From: Piscinibacter caeni
Lineage (GTDB): Bacteria > Pseudomonadota > Gammaproteobacteria > Burkholderiales > Burkholderiaceae_C
Direction: 5' to 3'
DNA length: 64,000 nucleotides
Assembly: GCA_003265685.1 (NCBI GenBank)
Contig: QJOU01000001.1
Coordinates: 141,383-205,382, forward strand
This document shows positions 51,203 through 59,908 of this stretch, piece by piece; the first letter of the stretch is position 1, and every line of letters starts with the position of its first letter. The notes beneath the pieces were generated by a model. The model searched no databases. It was not told the origin of the DNA and saw nothing but the letters and a program-made list of their open reading frames with translations. Made by a program: the position numbers and the translations under genes.

Positions 51203-51943
51203 ATGACCGATCCCGATGCCGCCCCGCCGATGCTGCGCCTGACGGGGCTGATCAAGCGCTACGGCAAGCACGAGGCCCTGCGTGGCCTGTCGCTGGCGAT
51301 CGGCGCGGGCCGCTTCGTCGCACTGCTCGGCCCCAATGGTGCTGGCAAGTCGACGCTGTTCCAGGTGCTGACCGGCCTGTTCGCCGCCGACGAGGGCGAG
51401 GTCGAGGTGGCCGGCCAGTCGCTGCGCCATGCGAGCGCGGCGGCGCTGCGCCACATCGGCGTCGTCTTCCAGCAGATCTCGCTCGACCTGGACCTGAGCA
51501 TCCGCCGCAACCTGCAGTTCCAGGCCGACCTGCACGGCCTGCCGGCGGCCGTGGCGAACGAGCGCATCGAGGCGGGCTGTGCCCGCTTCGGCCTGGCCGA
51601 CCAGATGGGGCGCAAGGTGCGCGAGCTGTCCGGCGGCAACCGCCGCAAGGTGGAACTGATCCGGGCCCAGTTGCATCAACCGGCGGTGCTGCTGATGGAC
51701 GAGGCCACGGTCGGCCTGGACCCCAAGTCGCGCCAGGACCTGCTGGCCGCGCTGCATGCTGACGTGCGCGAGCGCGGCGTCACCGTGCTGTGGGCCACCC
51801 ACTGGGTCGAGGAGGCGGCCGGGGCCGACCGCGTGCTGGTGCTGCACAAGGGCCAGTTGCTGGCCGACGGCACGCCGGCCGAGGTCACTGCCGCACTCGG
51901 CGGAGCGACGCTCGAGGCCGGCTTCATCGCCCGCACCGCCTGA
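51203..51943 (+). CDS. ABC transporter ATPase of the PQQ-alcohol-dehydrogenase-associated system
   Basis: A 246-residue ABC ATPase. Walker A is GPNGAGKST (43-51), the signature is 'ELSGGNRRKVELIRA' and Walker B is 'PAVLLMDEATVGLD'. It belongs to the set regularly found with PQQ-dependent alcohol catabolism, together with an ABC-2 permease and a binding protein, all present here. The substrate of these transporters is not established. It is the first gene of a plus-strand operon divergent from xoxF. Confidence 0.9.
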   Translation: MTDPDAAPPMLRLTGLIKRYGKHEALRGLSLAIGAGRFVALLGPNGAGKSTLFQVLTGLFAADEGEVEVAGQSLRHASAAALRHIGVVFQQISLDLDLSIRRNLQFQADLHGLPAAVANERIEAGCARFGLADQMGRKVRELSGGNRRKVELIRAQLHQPAVLLMDEATVGLDPKSRQDLLAALHADVRERGVTVLWATHWVEEAAGADRVLVLHKGQLLADGTPAEVTAALGGATLEAGFIARTA

Positions 51944-51966
51944 ACCTATCCACCCGGGAGACCGAC

Positions 51967-52932
51967 TTGAGCCTGCTTCGATGCACCGCCGCACTCGCCG
52001 CCACGCTGGGCTGCAGCCTGGCTGCCGCCCAGGGCACCGCCTGGGTGAGCAGCGAGAAGGACGACGCGCTGACCCTGATCGACACCCAGACCCTGGCCGT
52101 CAAGGGCACGGTGCCGACCTGCAAGCGCGGGCGCCACATCCAGCGCCTGCCCGACGGCAAGCTGATGGTGGCCTGCACCGACTCCAACGCTGCCGACGTG
52201 ATCGACCCGGCCACGCAGAAGTCGGTGCGGCGCGTGCCGCTGGGCGACGAGCCCGAGGCCTTCGACCTGTCACCCGACGGCAAGACGATTTACGTCTCGA
52301 ACGAGGACGAGGCCGAGGCCAGCTTCGTCGACGCGGCCACCGGCAAGGTGCTGAAATCGGTCAAGGTCGGCCAGGAGCCTGAGGGCGTGAAGGTCAGCGC
52401 CGACGGCAAGACGCTGTACGTCACCTCCGAGGTGGCGAGCCTGGTGCATGTGATCGACGTCGCGCAGGCCAAGGTGGTCAAGAACATCAAGGTCGGCAAG
52501 CGGCCGCGCCGCATGGCGATTACGCCCGACGGCAAGGAGCTGTGGGTCACCAACGAGCTGGACACGAGCGTCAGCATCGTCTCCATCGCGACCCACGAGG
52601 TGATCGACACGGTCAAGTTCAGCGTCAAGGGGGCGCGCGCCGAGGACATCACGCCGGTGGGCATCACGATGACGAAGGACGGCAAGCGCGCCTTCGTCGG
52701 GCTCGGCAAGGCCAACCACGTCGCCTTCGTCGACGTGCCGGGGCGCAAGGTCACCGACCTGGTGCTGGTGGGCAAGCGCGCCTGGAACGTGACGCTGGAC
52801 AAGGCCGAGGCACGCCTGTGGGTGGTCAACGGGCTGTCCGACGACGTGACCGTGGTCGACGTCGCCGGCGCCAAGGCGATCAAGAGCATCCCGGTCGGGC
52901 GCGTGCCCTACGGCGTGGTGGTGGTCGAATGA
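51967..52932 (+). CDS. PQQ-dependent catabolism-associated beta-propeller protein
   Basis: A 321-residue exported propeller protein. The start is TTG 51967, with GGGAG about eight bases upstream; a signal peptide follows (AALAATLGCSLAAAQG). Blades repeat 'VSNEDEAEASFVDAATGKVLKSVKVGQEPEGVKVSADGKTLYVTS'-like units, each with conserved YVSN/YVT and DGK. It is the usual companion of the ABC genes and may bind PQQ-dehydrogenase or its product. It overlaps the next gene by ATGA. Confidence 0.88.
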   Translation: MSLLRCTAALAATLGCSLAAAQGTAWVSSEKDDALTLIDTQTLAVKGTVPTCKRGRHIQRLPDGKLMVACTDSNAADVIDPATQKSVRRVPLGDEPEAFDLSPDGKTIYVSNEDEAEASFVDAATGKVLKSVKVGQEPEGVKVSADGKTLYVTSEVASLVHVIDVAQAKVVKNIKVGKRPRRMAITPDGKELWVTNELDTSVSIVSIATHEVIDTVKFSVKGARAEDITPVGITMTKDGKRAFVGLGKANHVAFVDVPGRKVTDLVLVGKRAWNVTLDKAEARLWVVNGLSDDVTVVDVAGAKAIKSIPVGRVPYGVVVVE

Positions 52933-54086
52933 CACGAACCCTGCTCGCCGCGGCCGTGCTCGCGCTGGCCGGCGGGGCGGCGCCGGCCGCCACGCTGAAG
53001 GCCACGCTGCTGGTGCCCGACGACGACGCACGCCTGGAGCGCACCCGGGTCGAGCGCGCCTACCTCGGCCACCCCGGCGGGCCGGCCGAACAGGGCCTGC
53101 AGCAGGCGCTCCAGGACGGCAGGTTCGAGCTCGACGCCGCCGGCGCCGAGGTGGCGCTCGCCACCCAGGCCGCCGCCTCGCTGGAGGCCGCGCGCAGCGC
53201 CGCCCAGGCGGCGGAGAAGGGCGGGGCGGCGGTGCTGCTGGCCGACCTGCCGGCCGACTGGCTGCTCGCGGTGACCGATGCCGTGAAGATCCCGGTGCTC
53301 AACCTCGGTGAGCCGGCCGACCGGCTGCGTGGCGCCGACTGCCGGGCCCGGCTGTTCCACCTGATGCCCAGCGAGCGCATGCGCAGCGATGCGCTGGCGC
53401 AGTACCTGGTGTCACGCAAATGGAGCAAGCTGTTGCTCCTGACCGGGCCGAGCGCCGCCGACCAGTCCCGCGCCGCCACCGTGCAGGCCTCGCTGAAGCG
53501 TTACGGACTGCAGGTGGTGGCGAGCAAGCCGTTCAAGGTCTCGGCCGACCCGCGCGAGCGTGATCTCGCCAACCCGCTGCTGCTGACCGGCGGCGCGAGC
53601 TACGACGCGGTCTGGGTGGTCGACAGCGACGGCGAGTTCGGCCGACTGCTGCCCTACCGCACCGCGCTGCCGCGCCCGGTGGTCGGCGATGCCGGGCTGG
53701 TGCCGCTGGCCTGGCATGCGCAGTTCGAGCGCTTCGGCGCGCCCCAGGTCTCGCGCCGCTTCGCCAAGGCGTTCAAGCGGCCGATGGTGGGCCAGGACTG
53801 GGCTGCCTGGCTGGCCGGCAAGGCGCTCGTCACCGCCGCCGTCGCCGCGCCCAAGGGGCCGGCCGCGGCCTGGGCCCAGGCGCTGGCGAAGAACCCGCTG
53901 GACGGCTACAAGGGTGTCACCCTGAGCTTCCGCGCCTGGGACGGCCAGCTGCGCCAGCCGCTGATGCTCAGCGACGGCCAGGGCGTGATCGCGCTCGCGC
54001 CGGTGGAGGGCATCCTGCACCCGAGCAACGTGCTCGACACCCTGGGCGCGGATGCGCCGGAGAAGTCATGCAAGCAGCCGCGCTGA
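52929..54086 (+). CDS. Substrate-binding protein of PQQ-associated ABC system
   Basis: A 385-residue exported type I binding protein with a signal peptide (LAAAVLALAGGAAPAA). The early segment 'LKATLLVPDDDARLERTRVERAYLGHPGGPAEQGLQQALQD' and the 'MPSERMRSDALAQYLVSRKWSKLLLLTGP' region fit the PQQ-dehydrogenase-associated group. Ligand is unknown. It overlaps the permease gene by 19 bases. Confidence 0.86.
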   Translation: MTRTLLAAAVLALAGGAAPAATLKATLLVPDDDARLERTRVERAYLGHPGGPAEQGLQQALQDGRFELDAAGAEVALATQAAASLEAARSAAQAAEKGGAAVLLADLPADWLLAVTDAVKIPVLNLGEPADRLRGADCRARLFHLMPSERMRSDALAQYLVSRKWSKLLLLTGPSAADQSRAATVQASLKRYGLQVVASKPFKVSADPRERDLANPLLLTGGASYDAVWVVDSDGEFGRLLPYRTALPRPVVGDAGLVPLAWHAQFERFGAPQVSRRFAKAFKRPMVGQDWAAWLAGKALVTAAVAAPKGPAAAWAQALAKNPLDGYKGVTLSFRAWDGQLRQPLMLSDGQGVIALAPVEGILHPSNVLDTLGADAPEKSCKQPR

Positions 54087-54925
54087 ACCCCGTGGACACC
54101 GGCGCCCGCCGCGGCCCGCTGCACGCGCTGCAGGCGCTGCGCGCGATCGTGCTGCGCGAGATCCTGAAGTTCTCGCAGCAGACCGGGCGGCTGGTCTCGG
54201 CCCTGGTGCGCCCGCTGCTCTGGCTGGCGGTGTTCGCCGCCGGCTTCCGCAACGTCTTCGGCGTCGCGATCGTCGAGCCCTACGACACCTACATCCCCTA
54301 CGACGTCTACATCGCCCCGGGGCTGGTCGGCATGGTGCTGCTGTTCAACGGCATGCAGTCCTCGCTCGCGATGGTGTACGACCGCGAGATGGGGCTGATG
54401 CGCCTGCTGCTGACGGCGCCGCTGCCGCGCTGGTGGCTGCTGTTCTGCAAGCTCTGCGCGACCGCGCTGCTGTCGATGCTGCAGGCGCTGGCTTTCATCC
54501 TCGTCGCGCTGGCGCTGGGCACCTCGCTGCCGGTGCTGGGCTGGGACGCGCTGCACGCGCTCGTCGCGCTGGCCGCCGGCGCGCTGATGCTGGGGGCGCT
54601 CGGGCTGCTGCTGTCGGTGCACATCAAGCAGCTGGAGAACTTCGCCGGCACGATGAACTTCGTCATCTTCCCGATGTACTTCCTGTCCACCGCGCTCTAC
54701 CCGCTGTGGAAGCTGGAGGAGTCGGGCGCCGGCTGGGTCTACCAGATCGCCCGCTTCAACCCGTTCACGCACGCGGTCGAGTGGATCCGCTTCGCGCTGT
54801 ACGGCAAGGACCCCGGCCTCGCCCCGTGGGTGGTGCTGGGCTGCCTGGTGGTGTTCTTCGGCGTCGCCTGCTGGGGCTACGACCCGCAGCGCGGCTTCGG
54901 CGGGCTGACCAAGCGTGGAGGCTGA
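54068..54925 (+). CDS. ABC-2 type permease of PQQ-associated ABC system
   Basis: A 285-residue membrane protein with about six hydrophobic segments. The first lies near residues 45-65 and the last near 255-275. 'YDTYIPYDVYIAPGLVGMVLLFNGMQSSLAMVYDREMGLMRLLL' is typical of ABC-2 permeases, and 'NFVIFPMYFLSTALYPLW' marks the later helices. ABC-2 permeases usually export, which sits oddly with a binding protein and suggests an unusual transporter. The overlap with the preceding gene implies coupled translation. Confidence 0.88.
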   Translation: MQAAALNPVDTGARRGPLHALQALRAIVLREILKFSQQTGRLVSALVRPLLWLAVFAAGFRNVFGVAIVEPYDTYIPYDVYIAPGLVGMVLLFNGMQSSLAMVYDREMGLMRLLLTAPLPRWWLLFCKLCATALLSMLQALAFILVALALGTSLPVLGWDALHALVALAAGALMLGALGLLLSVHIKQLENFAGTMNFVIFPMYFLSTALYPLWKLEESGAGWVYQIARFNPFTHAVEWIRFALYGKDPGLAPWVVLGCLVVFFGVACWGYDPQRGFGGLTKRGG

Positions 54926-54929
54926 TGCC

Positions 54930-55898
54930 GTGAACCTGCGCCGACGCCAGCTGCTCGCCGCGGCCGCCGCCACCCTGGCGGCGCCGCTGCCCGTGCGCGC
55001 CCAGCCGTTCCCGAGCAAGCCCATCACGCTGTGGGTGCCCTGGGCCGCGGGCGGGGCCACCGACATCTCGATCCGGCTGCTGGCCGAACTCGCCTCGCCG
55101 CTGCTCGGCCAGCGCGTCATCGTCGAGAACCGCGGCGGCGCGGGCGGCACGCTGGCGATGCCGATCCTGCAGAACGCCGAGCCCGACGGCCACACGATCG
55201 CCCAGATCCCGCAGCCGGTGCTGCGGGTGCCCTACACGCAGAAGGTGCTGTGGGATCCGGTGCGCGACGTCACGCCCATCATCCAGATCTCGGGCGTCAC
55301 CTTCGGCGTGCTGGTGCCGGCGGCGAGCCCGTTCCAGGCGCTGGAGGACCTGTTCGCTTTCGCGCGCAGCCGGCCGGGCCAGCTCAGTGTCGCCACCAAC
55401 GGTGTCGGCACCACGCCGCACCTGGTGCTGGAGGAGCTGTTCACGCAGCGCGGCATGAAGTACATCCACGTGCCCTACAAGGGCACCTCGGAGCTGACGC
55501 TGGCGGTCGAGTCCTCGCAGGTGATGGTGGGCGTCAACTCCACCGGCTTCGCGCCGCTGGTGGACAACGGCCAGCTGCGCCTGCTGGCCACCTTCGCCGC
55601 GCAGCGCTCGAAGCGCTGGCCGAAGGTGCCCACGCTCAAGGAACTCGGCTTCCCGATCGTCGCGATGTCGCCCTGGGGCCTGGGAGGGCCGCGCGGCATG
55701 GCGCCGTCGGTCGTCACGACGCTGCACGACGCCTTCCGCAAGGCGATGCTCGAGCCGGCCTTCGCGGCCGAACTGGCCAAGTACGACCAGGAGATCGACT
55801 ACCTCGGCCCGGCCGAGTACGGCCGCTGGCTGCGCGAGCAGTACGCGCGCGAGAAAAGCAACGTCGAGCGCATGGGGCTGAGCCGTGCGGGCGGCTGA
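54930..55898 (+). CDS. Bug-family (TctC-like) extracytoplasmic binding protein
   Basis: A 322-residue exported protein of the Bug family, abundant in Burkholderiales. 'LRRRQLLAAAAATLAAPLPVRAQ' is the signal peptide. 'FPSKPITLWVPWAAGGATDISIRLLAELASPLLGQRVIVENRGGAGG' is diagnostic for the ligand-binding core. GTG 54930 has GGAGG eight bases upstream and is preferred over GTG 54915. No tripartite transporter membrane genes are nearby, so it may act as a sensor component for the adjoining kinase, as some Bug proteins do. Confidence 0.87.
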   Translation: MNLRRRQLLAAAAATLAAPLPVRAQPFPSKPITLWVPWAAGGATDISIRLLAELASPLLGQRVIVENRGGAGGTLAMPILQNAEPDGHTIAQIPQPVLRVPYTQKVLWDPVRDVTPIIQISGVTFGVLVPAASPFQALEDLFAFARSRPGQLSVATNGVGTTPHLVLEELFTQRGMKYIHVPYKGTSELTLAVESSQVMVGVNSTGFAPLVDNGQLRLLATFAAQRSKRWPKVPTLKELGFPIVAMSPWGLGGPRGMAPSVVTTLHDAFRKAMLEPAFAAELAKYDQEIDYLGPAEYGRWLREQYAREKSNVERMGLSRAGG

Positions 55899-56826
55899 CC
55901 TGGCGGCGCGCCGCGACCTGCTGCTGGTCGCGCTGGCGACGCTGGCGACCTGGGCCGTCTCCGTCGTCTTCGAGCTGCACGAGCGCTACTTCGGCTGGCT
56001 GGCGCGCTGGGAGCGCTGGCAGGCCGACGAGATCCCGCTCGCGCTGCTGGTGTTCGCCTCGGGGCTGGCCTGGTATGCCTTCCGGCGCCGCCGCGAGGCA
56101 CGCGCCGCGCTGGCCGAGCGCGAGCAGGCGCGCCGCCATGCCGACGAGCTGCTGGCGCGCAACCGCGAGCTGGCGCAGGGCCTGATCGCGCTGCAGGAGT
56201 CCGAACGCGCGGCGCTGGCGCGCGAGCTGCACGACGAGATGGGCCAGCGCTGCACCGCGCTGCGCATCGAGACCGCACTGCTGCGCCAGTGCGCCGCGGG
56301 CGACCGTGCCGGCATGCTGGCGGCCGCGGCGCGCGCCGACGCGTCGGCCCAGGCGCTCTACCAGTCGGTGCGCGAGCTGCTGCAGCGGCTGCGCCCGGCC
56401 CAGCTCGACGAGCTCGGCCTGGTCGCCGCGCTGCAGGTGCTGTGCGAGGGCTGGGAGCTGCGCAGCGGGCTGGCCTGCGTGTTCCTGCACGAGGGGCTGG
56501 AGCAACCGCTGCCCGAGGCGGTGGAGGTGGCGGTCTACCGCGTCGCGCAGGAGGCGCTGACCAATGCCGTGCGGCACGCGCAGGCGAGCACGCTGCGGCT
56601 GCGCGTCGTGCGCCAGGGTGCTCGTCTGCGGCTGGAGGCGAGCGACGACGGCTGCGGCATGGACCTGGCCGCGCCGCGCCACGGCATCGGCCTGCTGGGC
56701 GCCTCGGAGCGCGCCGCCGCGCTGGGCGGCTCGCTGCGCCTGGACAGCGCGCCCGGCCGCGGCCTGCGCCTGCAGCTCGAGCTGCCGGTCGTGCAGCCCG
56801 TGCCCGAGGCGGTGGGCCAGCCATGA
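55885..56826 (+). CDS. Sensor histidine kinase, HisKA_3 type
   Basis: A 313-residue kinase with two membrane segments (about 12-30 and 50-66) and a very short periplasmic loop. The H box is 'ERAALARELHDEMGQRCTALRIE', and the ATPase has 'QEALTNAVRHAQAST' and 'DDGCGMDL'. GTG 55885 overlaps the Bug gene by 14 bases. With so little external domain it may sense through the membrane or through the Bug protein. It is coupled to the following response regulator. Confidence 0.9.
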   Translation: MRAADLAARRDLLLVALATLATWAVSVVFELHERYFGWLARWERWQADEIPLALLVFASGLAWYAFRRRREARAALAEREQARRHADELLARNRELAQGLIALQESERAALARELHDEMGQRCTALRIETALLRQCAAGDRAGMLAAAARADASAQALYQSVRELLQRLRPAQLDELGLVAALQVLCEGWELRSGLACVFLHEGLEQPLPEAVEVAVYRVAQEALTNAVRHAQASTLRLRVVRQGARLRLEASDDGCGMDLAAPRHGIGLLGASERAAALGGSLRLDSAPGRGLRLQLELPVVQPVPEAVGQP

Positions 56827-57452
56827 TCCGGACGCTGCTGGCCGACGATCACCCGGTGGTGCGCACCGGCTACCGCCGCCTGCTCGAGCAGGCCGGCGAC
56901 ATCCTCGTGGTGCAGGAGGCGGGCGACGCCGACGCCGCCTTTGCCGGCCTGTGTGAACTCGCACCGGACCTGCTCGTCACCGACCTGGCGATGCCCGGCG
57001 GCGGGCTCGAGCTGATCCGCCGCGCACATGCGCACGACGCGGCGTTGCGCATCCTGGTCTTCAGCATGCACGAGAGCGAGGCCATGGTGCAGCGTGCACT
57101 GGAGGCCGGCGCGACGGGCTACCTGAGCAAGGCCAGCGAGCCGGGCCAGCTGGTCGAGGCGGTGCACGCGCTGCACGCCGGCCGGCGCTACCTCGGCGAG
57201 GGGCTGGAGCGCGCGCTGCGCCGGCGCGACCCGCTCGGCGAGGGCGCCCGCCTGGACTCCCTGAGCGAACGCGAGCGCGAGGTGTTCCGCCTGCTGGCGC
57301 AGGGCTGCTCGCCGGCCGAGTGCGCCAGCGAACTCGGGCTGAGCGTCAAGACCGTCTCCAACCACCAGACGGTGATCAAGGAGAAGCTCGGCGTCGCCAC
57401 CTCGGCCGCGCTGGCGCACCTGGCGATCCGCCACGGGCTCGTCTCGGTGTAG
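56823..57452 (+). CDS. NarL/LuxR-type response regulator
   Basis: A 209-residue regulator. The receiver has DD in 'RTLLADDHPVVRTG', the phospho-acceptor Asp in 'PDLLVTDLAMPG' and Lys in 'GYLSKASEPG'. The LuxR domain is 'LSEREREVFRLLAQGCSPAECASELGLSVKTVSNHQTVIKEKL'. It overlaps the kinase stop by ATGA. Targets may include the divergent xoxF region or the TonB receptor that follows after 102 bases. In other bacteria related pairs control PQQ dehydrogenases, some in response to lanthanides. Confidence 0.93.
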   Translation: MIRTLLADDHPVVRTGYRRLLEQAGDILVVQEAGDADAAFAGLCELAPDLLVTDLAMPGGGLELIRRAHAHDAALRILVFSMHESEAMVQRALEAGATGYLSKASEPGQLVEAVHALHAGRRYLGEGLERALRRRDPLGEGARLDSLSEREREVFRLLAQGCSPAECASELGLSVKTVSNHQTVIKEKLGVATSAALAHLAIRHGLVSV

Positions 57453-57479
57453 CCGGCACGGCGGGAAGTTTTCCCTGTC

Positions 57480-57494
57480 CGGCACGCGCTTCGC
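57480..57494 (+). promoter_or_regulatory. Candidate sigma-54 promoter of the TonB receptor
   Basis: CGGCACGCGCTTCGC differs from TGGCACGNNNNTTGC at two positions, with correct GG-N10-GC spacing. Initiation would fall near 57506, about 50 bases before the ATG. A small GGGAA/TTCCC hairpin lies just upstream. The match could be chance. Confidence 0.38.
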
Positions 57495-57554
57495 TTGTTA
57501 GCGTCGGGCGCGCTCGACGCGCAACGCAAGACAACGACGACGAGGAGACTTCCC

Positions 57555-59822
57555 ATGACGCGCCAGACGCCCGCGTGGCGCCGGCCTCCGGTGGCCCTGG
57601 CGGGCCTGACCCTGCTGGCCGGCCTCGCCCAGGCACAGACGACCCTGCCGAAGGTCGAGGTCGTGGGTGCCACGCCCGTGCCCGGCACCAGCGTGCCGAA
57701 GGACCAGATCCCGGCCAACGTGCAGACCGTCGACGACAAGGAACTGCGCCGGCGCCAGAGCCTGAACCTGCCCGACTTCATGGCCGCCGGCCTGCCCTCG
57801 GTGAACGTGAACGAGATGCAGGGCAATCCGTACCAGATGGATGTCAACTTCCGCGGCTTCTCGGCCAGCCCGCTGCTGGGCACGCCGCAGGGCCTGTCGG
57901 TGTTCGTCGACGGGGTGCGCGTCAACGAGCCCTTCGGCGACGTCGTCAACTGGGACCTGATCCCGCGCGCGGCGATCGCGAGCCTCACGCTCAGCCCCGG
58001 GTCCAACCCGGTGTTCGGCCTCAACACGCTGGGCGGCGCGCTGGTGCTGCAGACCAAGAGCGGCGACACCCACCCGGGCACCGAGGTCGAGCTTCAGGCC
58101 GGCTCCTTCGGCCGCTTCTCGACCGAGCTGACGCATGGCCGCAAGCTCGGCGAGACCGGCCACCTGTTCATCGCCGCCAGCTCCTTCGACGAGGACGGCT
58201 GGCGCGAGTATTCGCCCTCGCGCATCCGCCAGCTGTTCGTCAAGGGCGGCCAGCACGCGGCCGACTGGTCGTGGGACCTGAGCCTCACGCACGCCGAGAA
58301 CCGCCTGATCGGCAACGGCCCGCTGCCCGAATCGATGCTGGCGCGCCAGCGCACCCAGGTCTACACCCGGCCCGACATCACCGACAACCGGCTTGCGCTG
58401 CTGACCCTGGACGCGACGCTCGAGCTGAGCTCGCGCGATCAGCTGGCCCTGACGGCCTATCTTCGCCGCGGCCGCGCCGCCACGCTCAACGGCGACCTGA
58501 ACGACGACTACGACCCGCCGGCGGTGACCGAGTCGGGCGTCGAGAACCGCACCCACAGCCGGCAGAACGGTGCCGGGCTGGCGCTGCAGTCCAGCCACAA
58601 GCGCGGCGCGCACCAGCTCACGCTCGGTGTCTCGCTCGACCAGGCCCGCACCCGCTTCGAGCAGACCGCGGCCGAAGGCGTGCTGGACGCCACCCGGGCC
58701 GTCGTGCCGACGCAGGAGCCCGAGACCAGCGCCCTGATCCACGGCCGCACGCGCACGGCCAGCGTCTACCTGCACGACCTGATCGCGCTGCGGCCGGACC
58801 TGCAGCTCACGCTCTCCGGCCGCTACAACCGCACCCACGTCACCACGATCGACGAAGGTCGCGCCCAGCTCGGACTGGACACGAACCTCGACGCCGATGC
58901 GCGCTACGGCAAGTTCAACCCGGCCGCGGGGCTGACCTGGCAGGCCAGTCCGGCGCTGACCGCCTACGCCAGCCTGAGCCAGGCCAACCGCGCGCCCAGC
59001 CCGATCGAGCTGGGCTGCTCCGATCCGGAGCAGCCCTGCATCCTGCCCAACGCGCTGCAGTCCGACCCGCCCTTGAAGCAGGTGGTCTCGCGCACCATCG
59101 AGGCGGGCCTGCGCGGCACGCCGGCCGAGGGCTGGCGCTGGAACGCCTCGGTGTTCCGCACCATCAACCAGGACGACCTGCTGTTCATCAGCAACGGCCG
59201 TGCGGCCGGCTACTTCACCAACTTCGGCCGCACGCAGCGGCAGGGGCTGGAACTCGGCCTGGAGCAGCGCCAGGGCGCGCTCAGCTGGTCGGCCTCGTAC
59301 AGCTACCTGCGTGCCACCTACCAGTCGTCGGCCTGCATCGTGGCCGAGGCCAACAGCAGCGCCGAGACCAGCGTCGCCTGTCCGGGCGAGGGCGAGATCG
59401 AGGTCCGGCCCGGCAACAGCCTGCCGGGCCTGCCGCGCCACAGCCTGAAGCTCGCGGCCGACTGGCAGCTGACCGCTGCCTGGGCCGTGGGGACCCAGCT
59501 GCGCGCCTGGTCCAGCCAGTACGTGCGCGGCAACGAGAACAACCGCCACCAGCCCGATGGCGAGGAGTTCTTCGGCAGCGGCACGGTCGGCGGCTTCGCG
59601 GTGGTCGACCTCAGCGCGCGCTGGAAGATCGCCGAGTCGCTCGAACTGTTCGGGCGCCTGAGCAATGTGTTCGATCGACGCTACGCGAGCGCCGGCCTGC
59701 TCGGCGAGAACGCCTTCGGTGCCGACGGCACGCTGCTCGCGCCGGCCGAGTGGCGCGACGAGCAGTTCGTCGGCCCGGGCGCACCGCGTGCGGCGTGGGT
59801 CGGCCTGCGCCTGAACTTCTAG
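57555..59822 (+). CDS. TonB-dependent outer-membrane receptor
   Basis: A 755-residue receptor with a signal peptide (cleavage near AQAQT). The plug domain shows 'IPANVQTVDDKELRRRQSLNLPDFMAAGLPSV', 'GFSASPLLGTPQGLSVFVDGVRVNEPFGDVVNWDLIP' and 'GLNTLGGALVLQTKSG'. A beta-barrel follows and ends with '...VGLRLNF', the aromatic C terminus needed for barrel insertion. No N-terminal signalling domain is present. Its place beside xoxF and two-component genes suggests uptake of a lanthanide chelate or PQQ; receptors with such roles are known elsewhere. The substrate is inferred only. ATG 57555 has GAGGAGA upstream. Confidence 0.92.
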   Translation: MTRQTPAWRRPPVALAGLTLLAGLAQAQTTLPKVEVVGATPVPGTSVPKDQIPANVQTVDDKELRRRQSLNLPDFMAAGLPSVNVNEMQGNPYQMDVNFRGFSASPLLGTPQGLSVFVDGVRVNEPFGDVVNWDLIPRAAIASLTLSPGSNPVFGLNTLGGALVLQTKSGDTHPGTEVELQAGSFGRFSTELTHGRKLGETGHLFIAASSFDEDGWREYSPSRIRQLFVKGGQHAADWSWDLSLTHAENRLIGNGPLPESMLARQRTQVYTRPDITDNRLALLTLDATLELSSRDQLALTAYLRRGRAATLNGDLNDDYDPPAVTESGVENRTHSRQNGAGLALQSSHKRGAHQLTLGVSLDQARTRFEQTAAEGVLDATRAVVPTQEPETSALIHGRTRTASVYLHDLIALRPDLQLTLSGRYNRTHVTTIDEGRAQLGLDTNLDADARYGKFNPAAGLTWQASPALTAYASLSQANRAPSPIELGCSDPEQPCILPNALQSDPPLKQVVSRTIEAGLRGTPAEGWRWNASVFRTINQDDLLFISNGRAAGYFTNFGRTQRQGLELGLEQRQGALSWSASYSYLRATYQSSACIVAEANSSAETSVACPGEGEIEVRPGNSLPGLPRHSLKLAADWQLTAAWAVGTQLRAWSSQYVRGNENNRHQPDGEEFFGSGTVGGFAVVDLSARWKIAESLELFGRLSNVFDRRYASAGLLGENAFGADGTLLAPAEWRDEQFVGPGAPRAAWVGLRLNF

Positions 59823-59869
59823 GCGTCTGCGCGGCTTGCTCCTTGCTTGCCCGTGCCGCGGTGCGGGCC

Positions 59870-59891
59870 GCTGCGCCGTGCGCGGCGCAGC
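59870..59891 (+). repeat. Perfect hairpin after the TonB receptor
   Basis: GCTGCGCC and GGCGCAGC form an 8-bp perfect stem around a six-base loop, 47 bases past the receptor stop codon. No T run follows, so it could be a weak or Rho-linked end signal. Confidence 0.5.
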
Positions 59892-59892
59892 C

Positions 59893-59908
59893 TGTCACGG
59901 CGTGGCAC
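59893..59908 (+). promoter_or_regulatory. Motif shared with the xoxF inverted repeat, ahead of mxaR
   Basis: TGTCACGGCGTGGCAC combines TGTCACGGC and CGTGGCAC, each found exactly in the arms of the inverted repeat at 51062-51113. It lies 36 bases upstream of the mxaR-like ATG. Outer GTCACG/CGTGAC arms (59894-59899 and 59912-59917) form a further inverted repeat. Confidence 0.45.
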
